DNA of 64,000 bases, taken from NCBI GenBank assembly GCA_018242295.1, contig JAFECE010000003.1, positions 1-64,000 on the forward strand, in the 5' to 3' direction. Below the pieces are notes generated by a model. The model had not been told where the DNA came from and did no database searches. It worked only from the letters and a program-made list of their open reading frames with translations. The translations under genes and the position numbers were made by a program. Positions within the stretch are counted from its first letter, which is position 1. Every line of letters begins with the position of its first letter. Shown here one piece after another: positions 18,106-26,396 of the stretch. The DNA comes from Pseudomonadota bacterium (GTDB lineage Bacteria; Pseudomonadota; Alphaproteobacteria; Rhizobiales; Hyphomicrobiaceae).

Positions 18106-18724
18106 AAAAAATGCCTTTCAAAATCGACGTTAACATCACTTCAGACATAACGCATGCCGTCCGCATTTTGCCGAAATCAGCCGGGCAAATCGTTCGCCAG
18201 CCTTTTCGACACACTGCATCGTCATCGAATACTTCGCGTTTGATTTGTGCTCGGCCTAACGACTGAGAACATTCGGACTAACTCGAAACCTTTAAAGAGT
18301 GACGCGCTGGTGAAGCTTGAAATGAAGCCGCACATGGACCGCATACACCGGGCATTGCTCAATTGACAGTCCGAGACTCTATTATAATTTCTCGAGTTGC
18401 CACGGCGCCACCGGAGTGCGGGCGTTAGGAATGGCGCAAAAAAATTTGAGCATTTCACCATTTGCGAACACGCCGCCTCACCTTAATTGCCAAACGCGGC
18501 CTATCTTTTGTCCAAGGGTTCAGCGCGCCTTATTCGGAGTTGACGCCAGAGCGTTTCAGCGCGCCCATCGTATTGGGCGGAGCTCAGAGTGCGTATGGGA
18601 CCGATTGCCAAGGAAGCCTGTTGATCGCGTCAGCCGTTGGCCAGGCGAATCCGCAGTCCCACGCTGCGGCAATTCTCTCATCACTGCCGCAACAGCTTCA
18701 GCGCGTGGAACGCTTTTGAAAAAG
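18106..18724. other. Gene-poor stretch before the tRNA-Pro island
   Basis: About 620 bases without a gene I can defend. A plus-strand frame at 18462-18719 (TTG start) reads protein-like near its end ('SELTPERFSAPIVLGGAQS') but has no convincing start or ribosome-binding site; it could be a gene remnant or chance. The upstream promoter of the minus-strand glycosyltransferase presumably lies in the first 100 bases. Confidence 0.5.
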
Positions 18725-18771
18725 AATGGTCGGAGCGAGAGGATTTGAACCTCCGACCCCCGGTCCCCCAG
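18725..18771 (-). repeat. Left attachment-site repeat (tRNA-Pro 3' fragment)
   Basis: Forty-seven bases matching the anticodon loop, T arm, acceptor 3' strand and CCA end of the tRNA-Pro at 24787-24864, with a single difference at 18762 (g where the right copy has a). The sequence diverges directly after position 18771, so no D arm or 5' acceptor strand exists here. It is not a functional tRNA but the att site left after integration. Confidence 0.9.
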
Positions 18772-18870
18772 TTCGGTAAAACCAGATTTTCCACGATTCC
18801 GGTTGTCTTCTCATGTCTTTATAAAATATGTTTTATTTCAGCTTGCTATCCATTTTTTCTAAGACGCGAC

Positions 18871-19373
18871 ATGTCAAGTTGCCGGAAATCGGACGAACCG
18901 GGACACCGCGGGGACACGGAATTGAAACTTCTACCCCTGCGTCGTAGCGTTGCGCATGCCGAAATCGCTAGCAATGTTCTTGCAGTGAAGTCGCGTCTCA
19001 AAGGGGAGCCCGCAGTTTACCAGATTGCGGGCGTACCTGGATTGCATTTGGCTGTGCTCGGCGAAGGACGGGGCTTGTGGCGCATTCGATATCGTCCGCG
19101 GCGCGTGCTGAAAGGCGTTGGTATACCCTCGGGGACGCTCGGACTATCGAACTTGGCGACGCAATTCGGAAGGCCAAGGATCTGCTAGCCGCGCTGCAGC
19201 TCGACGGCATCGACCCAAACGCAGAAGCTTATCGGCGGGCAGCCGCGCAACTCACGTTTGAAGATGCCTTCAAAGAATGGCTGGACCACCACAGCCGTGA
19301 AATCAGCCTCTACCTCCGCCCACGAATTCTTCAGCTGAAACGCCGAACGACAGCCGTGCTCGGGAAGTCCTGA
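18871..19373 (+). pseudogene. Tyrosine-recombinase integrase remnant, frameshifted and truncated
   Basis: An N-terminal arm-binding domain of a phage/island integrase is readable from ATG 18871, through 'GLWRIRYRPRRVLKG'. The frame must then shift near 19105-19120 to continue with 'RRWYTLGDARTIELGDAIRK', 'ALQLDGIDPNAEA' and 'LTFEDAFKEWLDHHS', which are typical of DUF4102-type integrases. Reading stops at 19373, before the catalytic domain with the Arg-His-Arg-Tyr residues, and I cannot find that domain downstream. Position and direction next to the attachment repeat support the identity. The protein cannot be active. Confidence 0.8.
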
Positions 19374-19537
19374 CAGACGTCGCAATCGTGGCGGCGCTTA
19401 TTACAACGTCGATTGCAGCTTATTGAGCGGGAGCGTCTGGACCTTGCGCTTCACCGATCCAACTTACCGTTGGATCTTCAAGACTTCGACGCACCAAAGG
19501 ATCTAGGAATTCGGGATCTAATTGTTTGGAGCACGTT

Positions 19538-20635
19538 TTAGGTCCCGTATCGGAAATGCCAGAAGCGACGGCCTCGCCTTCGGAATAACTTCTTTGCAAA
19601 TGAATATATTTCTTGATCTAGCTGGGTCACAGCGCTGATCGCCGCGATTGTTTTTCGCGGCAACGCGGATCGTTTTGTGCCAACGCTTGCGTTCTCATGT
19701 GGAATTTGGAGTGATGGCCCAAACCCGAGGTTTCGAGAAATCTCGACGGCATCAGCATCGAACGTATCAGTGAATCCGACAAAGTCGAATCTCTCTAGGT
19801 TCCTTTTTGCTAGGTCAAGCATCTGGGCCTCGCTATAGTCCATGACTGTTGGACCCAGTTTGGCAGCATCTTTCGGGTAGACCCAACCGTGCGCAAGCTG
19901 CCAAGCCTGATTATTCCAGATCATGCTATGGCAATGAAATCGTGGAATATCAGATTCAGAAAATTGGCTGCCAAATTCCACAAACTGGTCAATGCTCATT
20001 TTGTTGGCTATTTCGTAAATAGGGTACTCCTCGGGGGCGCGGCTTCGGCAAAATGAATAAAGAGATACTATCCTGTCTATTGGGTCTCTAAGAAAAGTGA
20101 ACGAATATCGCTCAGGCAAGAACTGGGCCGCAAACGCGAAGCCGAAATGACCGGAAATAAACGCTTTGTCTTTGTAAGCATGCAGCGGTTCAGCGAGCCA
20201 ATCTCCGTGGCTGATCACGTCGTCGCTTCCGTACTGCTCTCGCGCTATAGCAACAATCGAAGTGCCAGCTGTCTTTTGCGTATGCAGAAATAGCGCTTTT
20301 CGCAATGCCAAGCCTTCGATCTCCAAATGATCTGCGGATGCCAAGGGAGAAGGCCTAGGCCGATCAGCTAGTACCGGAAAATATACCAAAGATTCGAAGA
20401 ACCGAAAGAAACAGAATTCCATTCGGCCACGAAATCCGCGGAGTTCGTTCGGGAGGCAGTCGAAGAACAGCACCATGTTGAGCCGAGCAAGCTTCTCCAT
20501 TTCGCGAAGAGCCGATGGGCATACCAATTCAACGACAGATGGCCCCAACACACAATTAGAAGAGACACCAAGAAGATGAGAAGTGTTGGCGACGTCGCTG
20601 AATGCAGCTGCTGCAAAAGAACCTTGAACGGGCAC
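19538..20635 (-). CDS. Sulfotransferase family protein with unexplained N-terminal extension
   Basis: Predicted PAPS-dependent sulfotransferase, open over 365 residues. The sulfonate-donor binding loop 'LHTQKTAGTSI' is at about 118-127, and the 3'-phosphate motif 'FTFLRDPIDRIVSLYSF' follows some 65 residues later, the usual spacing in carbohydrate sulfotransferases. The approximately 105 residues before the loop do not look like the normal N-terminus. They include 'EKLARLNMVLFFD' and a hydrophobic Phe-rich stretch, and may be a fusion with the tail of another gene or untranslated sequence, so the true start may be far downstream (near 20310). Codon use and base composition differ from the chromosomal neighbours, as expected for island cargo. 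The likely substrate is a surface or extracellular glycan. Confidence 0.75.
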   Translation of the reverse strand: MPVQGSFAAAAFSDVANTSHLLGVSSNCVLGPSVVELVCPSALREMEKLARLNMVLFFDCLPNELRGFRGRMEFCFFRFFESLVYFPVLADRPRPSPLASADHLEIEGLALRKALFLHTQKTAGTSIVAIAREQYGSDDVISHGDWLAEPLHAYKDKAFISGHFGFAFAAQFLPERYSFTFLRDPIDRIVSLYSFCRSRAPEEYPIYEIANKMSIDQFVEFGSQFSESDIPRFHCHSMIWNNQAWQLAHGWVYPKDAAKLGPTVMDYSEAQMLDLAKRNLERFDFVGFTDTFDADAVEISRNLGFGPSLQIPHENASVGTKRSALPRKTIAAISAVTQLDQEIYSFAKKLFRRRGRRFWHFRYGT

Positions 20636-20914
20636 TTCATCGGAGCTGCTCTCACCGCAGCCACCGTCAAAGAAGGCACTATAGTATGGGTTGCAAGATA
20701 GCGTTGCGCCACGAGCATGCGCTGCGAAGGTCCCAGAGGTCCGAGAGCGATCGTTTTCCCCGTCGAATGATCACCATGGAATGGAGAACTTCGATCGAGT
20801 CAATTATTCCCGGTTCGGTCGCGCATAGTGCAGTAAGTTCAAAAATGAGATTGGTGAGCGGCGTCTTGCCGGCGGGCGGAAGCGTAATTTTATACGATCA
20901 ACTCTTCAACCCCA

Positions 20915-21164
20915 TCAGCCAAAGTAGGGAGTTGCCCAAAGCTTCGCCGGCCAATGGGCCCAGCCCCAATCTATGCCCATTTCGAAAATCTTGGGATTTG
21001 CGGGAAAGCGCCAAGGATGCTTCCTTCGCTATGACGTCTCGAGCCTTGAGCAGCCTAGGACCGTCTTCGCTTTGACTGGGGCGCTCATGGTATTCTTTAG
21101 GGTCGATCGTCACGTGTAAAGGAATGCCATTTATAATGAGATGATTGGGGTCTTTCCATTCCAA
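20915..21164 (-). pseudogene. Fragment of a methyltransferase/hydroxylase-like gene, frameshifted
   Basis: From ATG 21164 the frame reads 'LIINGIPLHVTIDPKEYHE' and 'KARDVIAKEASLAL'. A one-base shift near 20995 is then needed to read 'NPKIFEMGIDWG', which resembles the start of a Rossmann-type motif I ('PK.I.E.GI..GG') found in class I methyltransferases and cephalosporin-hydroxylase-like proteins. In that frame a stop comes at 20915-20917. Only the N-terminal third remains. The family call is tentative. Confidence 0.45.
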
Positions 21165-21202
21165 GTGAGCGCGATACCTGAATATGTTCGAGAAATACGG
21201 AC

Positions 21203-21418
21203 TTATATTTCAGAACATATTTGAAGGTTCCTTTGATCCGACGCAGACCTCTTTCTCAATTCATCTTCAACTAGCGACACAGAGTGATCACAAAAAATAG
21301 ACTCCGCCGCATAAGAATTCGGGGGCTCCGTATTCTGGGCAGGCCAACCGGCAAATGAAACAAGAGCTCTGACCATTCGGTCATTAACGCCGTCTGCTTC
21401 GAAGACTGCTTTGGCCAT
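21203..21418 (-). CDS. Short island ORF of unknown nature, possibly a remnant
   Basis: A 71-residue frame starting 'MAKAVFEADGVNDRMVRAL' and ending 'ASDQRNLQICSEI'. The composition is protein-like and soluble, but I recognise no family. It lies between the methyltransferase-like fragment and the WbsX gene in a part of the island where other genes are broken, so it may be a piece of a larger lost gene. Confidence 0.3.
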   Translation of the reverse strand: MAKAVFEADGVNDRMVRALVSFAGWPAQNTEPPNSYAAESIFCDHSVSLVEDELRKRSASDQRNLQICSEI

Positions 21419-21533
21419 GGCGCAGCCAACCGGACTTATGACCGATTCGAGAAATCATCTAATATTGTGAGGCTTCTTTCGCCCGATCATGGTAGAGGTT
21501 TTTGAGCGCCAATCCCACCCATGCTCTCGCAAA

Positions 21534-22763
21534 TTAAGGTCGAAGTGTGGCGCCCTGCTTGGCATGTCGAGCGGGCCGCAAGGTCCGCTTCACGTTGCGC
21601 CACCTGCGGCTTATCCAAGATTTCTGCGGCAGCTTATACAATATCGCGGTATTCTCATTAGATTGTTGGGGCGGAGGCCCTTTATGCGTCCAGCCAGTCA
21701 ACGATGATCCTTCTTTCGCCCGGATGGTTGCTTCTAGGTAGCGGCGACCAAACTTTCTATCCGGTTCAAGATGGCATCCTTCCGCCCATTCGTTCCATGC
21801 GTTGATGAATACAAATCTTTCTTGTCCGGGGAATTCTTGGGCCGTCTTAAATATCGCTTCAGAGAGCCAAAATTCGTAATTTTCGGGAGAACCATTCAGC
21901 ACTAGCGTTGCGCGATCTCCCCGACGTGCCGTGTTATCCCATGAGGGGAATACTCCCCGAAAACCACTTGAGTCGGGGCTGTATCGACGATCCAAATATT
22001 TCTTCGCAACGTCGGCATAATCCGCGCAGTAGCCGTGAAACGGAGCAAAAAAGCCCATTTTTTGAGCCATGTTGGGCAGGTTCATGTTGTGCGGTGGAAA
22101 TTCTACTGCGCTATCAAAGCCAAATTTCTTGTGATCCCAATTCGAGTGGGTCAGCGCGCAGGCTGTGTGAATTTGAGGCATGCCTTGGCTGGCACAATAC
22201 TCACGCCAAATCCTCAGCGTCTCCTGGCAGTCCGGAAGATGCTGTGGGTTATAAACCAGAATGAGTGGAGCCCCATCAATTCTAATGTAGCGGGGATCCC
22301 TCAGATACTTGATGAGGTCCTCGATAAATCTACGATCGGCATCGGGACCATAGCTCTGCTCGATCAAGATTTCCTGTTCGGCGCCATCCCATCTTCGCGT
22401 CCAATTCTCATTTGCCCAGCATAAGCAAAAAGGCATATCACTTTCAGGATCTGCCAACATATCATCGAGCGGCTTTTCGAGGAGGCGCTTCCCACCGAAC
22501 CAATAGTAGTAGTAGCAAAACCCATCGATGCCGTACTGCTTTGCCAGTAGAATCTGATCTCTTCTGGTCTCGCGCAATCGCAGATCATAAAATCCGAGGT
22601 CTGTGGGCAAATGTGGCTGGTAGTGCCCTGGGAAAAGCGGCCTTGCCTTTGTAGCATTGGTCCACTCGGTGAAGCCTTTTCCCCACCAAAGATCATTTTC
22701 TGGTATCGGGTGAAACTGAGTTAGATAGAACGCGAGCAGTTTAACCGATGATCGATCGGGCAC
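21534..22763 (-). CDS. WbsX-type (GH99-like) glycan biosynthesis protein
   Basis: Protein of 409 residues of the WbsX / glycosyl-hydrolase-99-like family found in O-antigen and other surface polysaccharide clusters. Diagnostic stretches are the N-terminal 'LAFYLTQFHPIPENDLWWG' and 'GFTEWTNATKARPLFPGHY', then 'IDGFCYYYYWFGGKRLLEKP', 'CLCWANENWTRRWDG' and 'FINAWNEWAEGCHLEPD'. The start is GTG at 22763 with GGGGA about 9 bases upstream. It lies 18 bases after the methyltransferase gene and is probably co-transcribed with it. The exact reaction in this family is not well established (endo-mannosidase-like fold versus glycosyltransferase-associated). Length and motifs look intact. Confidence 0.85.
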   Translation of the reverse strand: MPDRSSVKLLAFYLTQFHPIPENDLWWGKGFTEWTNATKARPLFPGHYQPHLPTDLGFYDLRLRETRRDQILLAKQYGIDGFCYYYYWFGGKRLLEKPLDDMLADPESDMPFCLCWANENWTRRWDGAEQEILIEQSYGPDADRRFIEDLIKYLRDPRYIRIDGAPLILVYNPQHLPDCQETLRIWREYCASQGMPQIHTACALTHSNWDHKKFGFDSAVEFPPHNMNLPNMAQKMGFFAPFHGYCADYADVAKKYLDRRYSPDSSGFRGVFPSWDNTARRGDRATLVLNGSPENYEFWLSEAIFKTAQEFPGQERFVFINAWNEWAEGCHLEPDRKFGRRYLEATIRAKEGSSLTGWTHKGPPPQQSNENTAILYKLPQKSWISRRWRNVKRTLRPARHAKQGATLRP

Positions 22764-22781
22764 GCTATTTTCCCCATCAGT

Positions 22782-23633
22782 TTAAGAATTGGCGACTATC
22801 TGAATTTTTTCCAATGTGGACGTCGTGTCCTCGCCTTCTGGAGAAGGTACAAATTTCATCGTTTCCGTCCAATACTCGACTGTCTTGTCGCTGGGCGCCG
22901 GCACATCTGCATCCATGAGACGCAAATTCAATTTCGCCCGCTCTTGAGGTACGGCACGACTCACGACCTGATAAACATGGGAAAAGCGATTGTTCTGCAA
23001 AGCCTGTCTTAAATTATCCGGCAATCGCCGCCACCGCGGAGCGAACTCCGTCATCTCCGGGGTTCTTACGACAAATTCGGACTGTTCTATCGATAGCCCC
23101 TCCGAGTTATAGAGGTTCTGGATATTCTTTATTCCAAAGAAGCGAATATGGGTGCGATCCAAAAGCCCCCAAGGCCTATATTCGAAGTCCTCGTCGAATA
23201 GGCATCCAGCGATTGCAGCATGGCCGACATGAGGGATGGATAGGACTATCGACCCCGTGTCGTTGAGAAGCGACTTCATGCCTCTGAGAACGCTCCACGG
23301 ATCGTAAACATGTTCGAGAACGTCAGCCGCAATGACAACATCGAAGCAGCCTTCCTTTGACTTAAGTACATCACTCCAAGAACTGTTATTCAGATCCAAG
23401 GGATATACTTTGCGTGCGAAGGGGGTGAGTCTTTGAAGAGCTGATTGGTCGATCTCAACCGCCACCACGTCACAGCCAAGCGTTCCGGAAAGATGTTTAG
23501 TGATTGAGCCGGGACCCGCTCCGACTTCGAGGACCTTTTTGCCGTTGCCCACCATCCTGATTACCCGAGCGGGCGCAACGTCGCTGTCAAGATCAATGTC
23601 ATATTCATAGGTATGTCGAGGACTAGCCGTCAT
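22782..23633 (-). CDS. SAM-dependent class I methyltransferase
   Basis: Predicted methyltransferase of 283 residues. Motif I is 'KVLEVGAGPGSITKHLS' (about 33-49), with an acidic residue for the SAM ribose in 'VVAVEIDQSA' and the post-motif 'FDVVIAADVLEHVYDP', typical of Methyltransf_11/23 domains. The C-terminal approximately 80 residues are less conserved and may bind the acceptor. It is the first gene of a two-gene unit with the WbsX protein in the tRNA-Pro island, which suggests methylation of a surface sugar; that is inference. No good ribosome-binding site is visible before the ATG. Confidence 0.85.
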   Translation of the reverse strand: MTASPRHTYEYDIDLDSDVAPARVIRMVGNGKKVLEVGAGPGSITKHLSGTLGCDVVAVEIDQSALQRLTPFARKVYPLDLNNSSWSDVLKSKEGCFDVVIAADVLEHVYDPWSVLRGMKSLLNDTGSIVLSIPHVGHAAIAGCLFDEDFEYRPWGLLDRTHIRFFGIKNIQNLYNSEGLSIEQSEFVVRTPEMTEFAPRWRRLPDNLRQALQNNRFSHVYQVVSRAVPQERAKLNLRLMDADVPAPSDKTVEYWTETMKFVPSPEGEDTTSTLEKIQIVANS

Positions 23634-24423
23634 GTGGACTAATGGCTCGCAATTCGAAAAATTTGGCCGACCGTCAGACGTTCTGAAACTAAGCGTCGTC
23701 CTTGCGTCGGCGCCGGGAAAACTCGTTGGCTGCGTTGAAAGCCCCGACTACAAACACCTTCTCCCCCGAGAAGGCGCATCCTTGAGAGGACATGTACCGG
23801 AGTTGCTTCTTAGCGGCTCGCTCGTGGCTGTCAAGGTCGCTGCAGGACAATGAGGCTACGCATCCGTGGACAACTTGCGGATCCGCAAAGGCCCAACTAA
23901 TCGCTGAAGTTCAATGTCACAAAGTTAGGAGTGCGGAGCTTACAGCAAGCCTCCGACATGCTTTGTGAGTTGAACCTGGTGCCAACAACGATGGTTATCG
24001 CATCGGGGGATTTGGGAACGGCAGCCAACGATCGAGGCCCGCCATGTCACCCAGACCCGCTCAGCGGCGCTTCTCTGCATATGCGAGCCGCCTTGCAATT
24101 AATCCGCAAATTTCGGGCGACAAAAAAAGATATCCCCGCTCACCGAAGTGAGTGCGACTATTCACTGTTTTCATCGAGGGAAAATTTATGCCGACGAACC
24201 CGTTGGGGGTCATTGCATGGCGGCGGAGCGGGGCGCACGGGTCGGATTGGATTGCATTTCCTTCCCGACCCCTCACCTACGCGCAGAGGAGTGTACCCGG
24301 CTCGCCGTCACCAGATAAGCTTGAACCTCGGCAATCGATAGCTGCTAATCACCGAATTCCGACCTATCGTGTGGAGATGGTGATATATGGTTAGCAGAGG
24401 GGGTCTCTGCGGAGTCAACTTCA
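23634..24423. other. Gene-free right part of the island
   Basis: About 790 bases with only short frames on both strands, none with a recognisable domain or ribosome-binding site. Together with the broken genes on either side, this looks like decayed DNA inside the island. The promoter of the methyltransferase gene should lie in the first 100-200 bases. Confidence 0.5.
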
Positions 24424-24614
24424 ATGACTGCTTCAAATTATTCGATCCTTGCAGCATCGATTTTTTTAATTGTTGCTGTTCTACAATTGGCCCGCGCGAT
24501 ATTCCGTACTATTTAAATGTTGGCACCATATCGATTCCAGTGTGGGCCAGTTGGATCGCATTTGCGGTTGCAGGCCTGTTAGCCTGGCTCGGGTTTACAG
24601 CCCCACCCAGCTGA
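24424..24614 (+). pseudogene. Frameshifted small two-helix membrane protein
   Basis: ATG 24424 opens 'MTASNYSILAASIFLIVAVL', a first hydrophobic helix, and stops after 'ARAIFRTI'. The adjacent frame continues with 'VGTISIPVWASWIAFAVAG' and 'LLAWLGFTAPPS', a second helix ending at 24614. A single frame change near 24505-24520 would restore a small protein of about 62 residues with two transmembrane helices. I recall similar short proteins in Rhizobiales genomes, without a known function. It is probably inactive. Confidence 0.55.
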
Positions 24615-24784
24615 GTGGGAGCACTCGATCAAGTACAGCGCGCGTTACATGCTCGGGCAACGGCTTGCTCATAGCCGCGAGAACCTGCGAGTCGCAAAAC
24701 ACCGGCAAGTCCCTTCAATCGGGACACAGATGGGAAACGAGCGATTTTTAGGGTGAGTTGCGAATTCTGTAAGTCGTTAAAAAA

Positions 24785-24831
24785 AATGGTCGGAGCGAGA
24801 GGATTTGAACCTCCGACCCCCAGTCCCCCAG
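24785..24831 (-). repeat. Right attachment-site repeat within tRNA-Pro
   Basis: The partner of the repeat at 18725-18771, lying inside the intact tRNA-Pro gene and covering its anticodon loop to CCA end. The tRNA has remained whole because the incoming element carried a copy of its 3' half. Confidence 0.9.
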
Positions 24832-24864
24832 ACTGGTGCGCTAACCAGGCTGCGCTACGCTCCG
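24787..24864 (-). tRNA. tRNA-Pro (anticodon GGG)
   Basis: Full cloverleaf on the minus strand. The acceptor stem CGGAGCG pairs with CGCTCCG, followed by A-CCA (CCA encoded). The D arm is GCGC...GCGC. The anticodon stem CCAGT/ACTGG carries the loop CTGGGGG, hence anticodon GGG. The T arm is GGAGG-TTCAAAT-CCTCT. Length is 78 bases with CCA. It is the integration target of the adjacent island. Confidence 0.95.
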
Positions 24865-25061
24865 ATTTGGAAATCTCGATGGCATCGGCCTGAACTTCAC
24901 GTCAGGGAGGCCACCCGGCCGATTTGGCCGGTCGATCTTGGCGTTGGGTACCCGGAACGCTCCCCCCCGTCAAGGACGATGTACCCGCCGGCCGCGCATC
25001 GGGGTTTTTCGGGCTCAGACCGAAGGTTCCGGATCCGCGAAGCCCCAGCGCACCCAATGTC

Positions 25062-26093
25062 TTAACGACGGTATTCCGGCAATCGCTTCAGGATATCGAT
25101 GATCGGATTATCGACCCAGGCATGGGTTACGAGATCCCGGTGCCGGCCGTCGCCTCCCGGAACGACCGCGACGCCGCCCGTGGCCAGCCGGGTGTTTATC
25201 TGCGGACTGACGTCGACGTCGTGCGCGGCAAGGATGTCCTCGAACTGCGCGTTCTGATTGCGGGTGGAGCCAAGGTAGGCGCTGACTAAGAACGCCGATG
25301 GATCCGCCTCGATCCAATGGGCGAACTTATCGAGGTCGCCGTAAAGCGAGTCCAAGAGCACCACACCACGGACACGCTTCTTCAATCCGCCGCGCTCGAT
25401 CGCGGACGCAGCCGCGACGTATCCGCCGCTGTAGGCGACGATGATGACCGGCATGCTCGCAAACGTGCGGAGCGATTTGCGATCGCCGTGGAGGCGCGCG
25501 AGCTGCTGTCCGGCCTCGCCGATGAATCGTCCGAAGACACCAGGCTGCCAGAATTTGCCGGCGCTCGAATCTGCGGCATCGAAGGCAAGCTGAGGCGCGA
25601 CGAGAACGACATTCGCATTCGATGCCGAGATCTGGTCCGGAACCTTCTGGCGCGCGAGAACGTCGCGCTCAAGCGTTGCGCCGTGGCCGTGAAAGAAAAC
25701 CATCATCAACGCCGGGCGGCGGATATCGAAGCCCTTCGGAATGTGCAGAAGCACCCGATTGTCGTTGTAGGTCTGATCTTCCCAATAGACGCGGCCGGAG
25801 CCGGTGCGATGCCCCTTGCGGCCGTTTTCATCGACGTTGAGAAACGGCGCGTTCGTGCCCGGCATGGTCCCATGATAGGGAAAGGGCGCCGTATCGAAGG
25901 GGACGAGAGTCGTCTTTGCGGTCTTGGTTGGGCCGCTTCTCGATTGGACCTGCGTTTTGGAAGGCGCGACAGGATGCTTGGCCGTCTTGCTTGCCGCGCC
26001 AGACTCCGAAGCATTCAACGTCCATGCGAGGCTTGCGCCGAGAGCTTGCGCAAGAAATCTTCGTCGCCCGCAATCTATTCTCGGCGGCGCCAT
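25062..26093 (-). CDS. Tat-exported alpha/beta-hydrolase-like protein
   Basis: Protein of 343 residues. A twin-arginine signal is visible as 'CGRRRFLAQALGASLAWTL', so it should be exported folded through the Tat system encoded at 57.9-59.4 kb. A low-complexity Thr/Lys/Ser linker follows to about residue 65. The remainder has hydrolase features: 'LMMVFFHGHGATLERDV' (oxyanion region after strand 3), a nucleophile-elbow-like 'IIVAYSGGYVAAAS' with Ser flanked by Tyr and Gly-Gly, and a late His in 'RDLVTHAWVD'. The nucleophile motif is a variant (A-Y-S-G-G) of the usual G-x-S-x-G. The substrate is unknown. It is divergent from the APC permease gene. Confidence 0.72.
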   Translation of the reverse strand: MAPPRIDCGRRRFLAQALGASLAWTLNASESGAASKTAKHPVAPSKTQVQSRSGPTKTAKTTLVPFDTAPFPYHGTMPGTNAPFLNVDENGRKGHRTGSGRVYWEDQTYNDNRVLLHIPKGFDIRRPALMMVFFHGHGATLERDVLARQKVPDQISASNANVVLVAPQLAFDAADSSAGKFWQPGVFGRFIGEAGQQLARLHGDRKSLRTFASMPVIIVAYSGGYVAAASAIERGGLKKRVRGVVLLDSLYGDLDKFAHWIEADPSAFLVSAYLGSTRNQNAQFEDILAAHDVDVSPQINTRLATGGVAVVPGGDGRHRDLVTHAWVDNPIIDILKRLPEYRR

Positions 26094-26396
26094 GCGCTAC
26101 GACGCTCCGTCATCGTTCATTAGAGTTGCGTTTACCCTCAAACAGAATAGTCAGCCATGATTCGGCTATAAATCGATGCGTGGCTCTAAAGTCCAAAGTT
26201 GTCCAATTCGTGAGATTTGCCGGCGACACTAAAGTGATGACGTTATGACCCACTGCGGCCATGACGTGAACCGAACCCTCCGTGCAACGCTCTAGATGTA
26301 TTTTAGCAACGGGCTTTTAACATGTTCCGTCGGCAGTTGTTGCCCCGCACCCGAGTCAATAGTGTCCCACGAATCGGTCACGGTTAAGCTCAATCA
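26094..26396. other. Divergent intergenic region, hydrolase / APC permease
   Basis: Three hundred bases that must hold both divergent promoters. I see no clear operator, terminator or small gene. Short A/T-rich stretches occur at 26150-26180 and near 26310. Confidence 0.5.

Larger units (their letters stand above)
18725..24831. mobile_element. Genomic island integrated in the 3' end of tRNA-Pro(GGG)
   Basis: Region bounded by 47-bp direct repeats (18725-18771 and 24785-24831, 46/47 identical, offset exactly 6060 bases). The right copy is the 3' part of an intact tRNA-Pro; the left copy is only the displaced 3' half. A tyrosine-recombinase remnant sits at the left edge, pointing inward, as in tRNA-targeting integrative elements. 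The interior is visibly richer in A+T than the flanks and holds a sulfotransferase, a WbsX-type protein, a SAM methyltransferase and broken genes. The integrase is frameshifted and lacks its catalytic half, so the element is probably no longer mobile on its own. Confidence 0.85.

Noticed and set aside
18462-18719. Plus-strand frame just outside the island
   Set aside because: TTG start without a ribosome-binding site and no recognised domain; kept only as a remark in the gene-poor stretch.
18725-18771. Second tRNA-Pro gene
   Set aside because: Only the anticodon loop to CCA part is present; the 5' half is replaced by unrelated sequence, so it is an attachment-site fragment.
24061-24394. Short frames on both strands in the right part of the island
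   Set aside because: No domain, no ribosome-binding site, low coding likelihood next to decayed genes.
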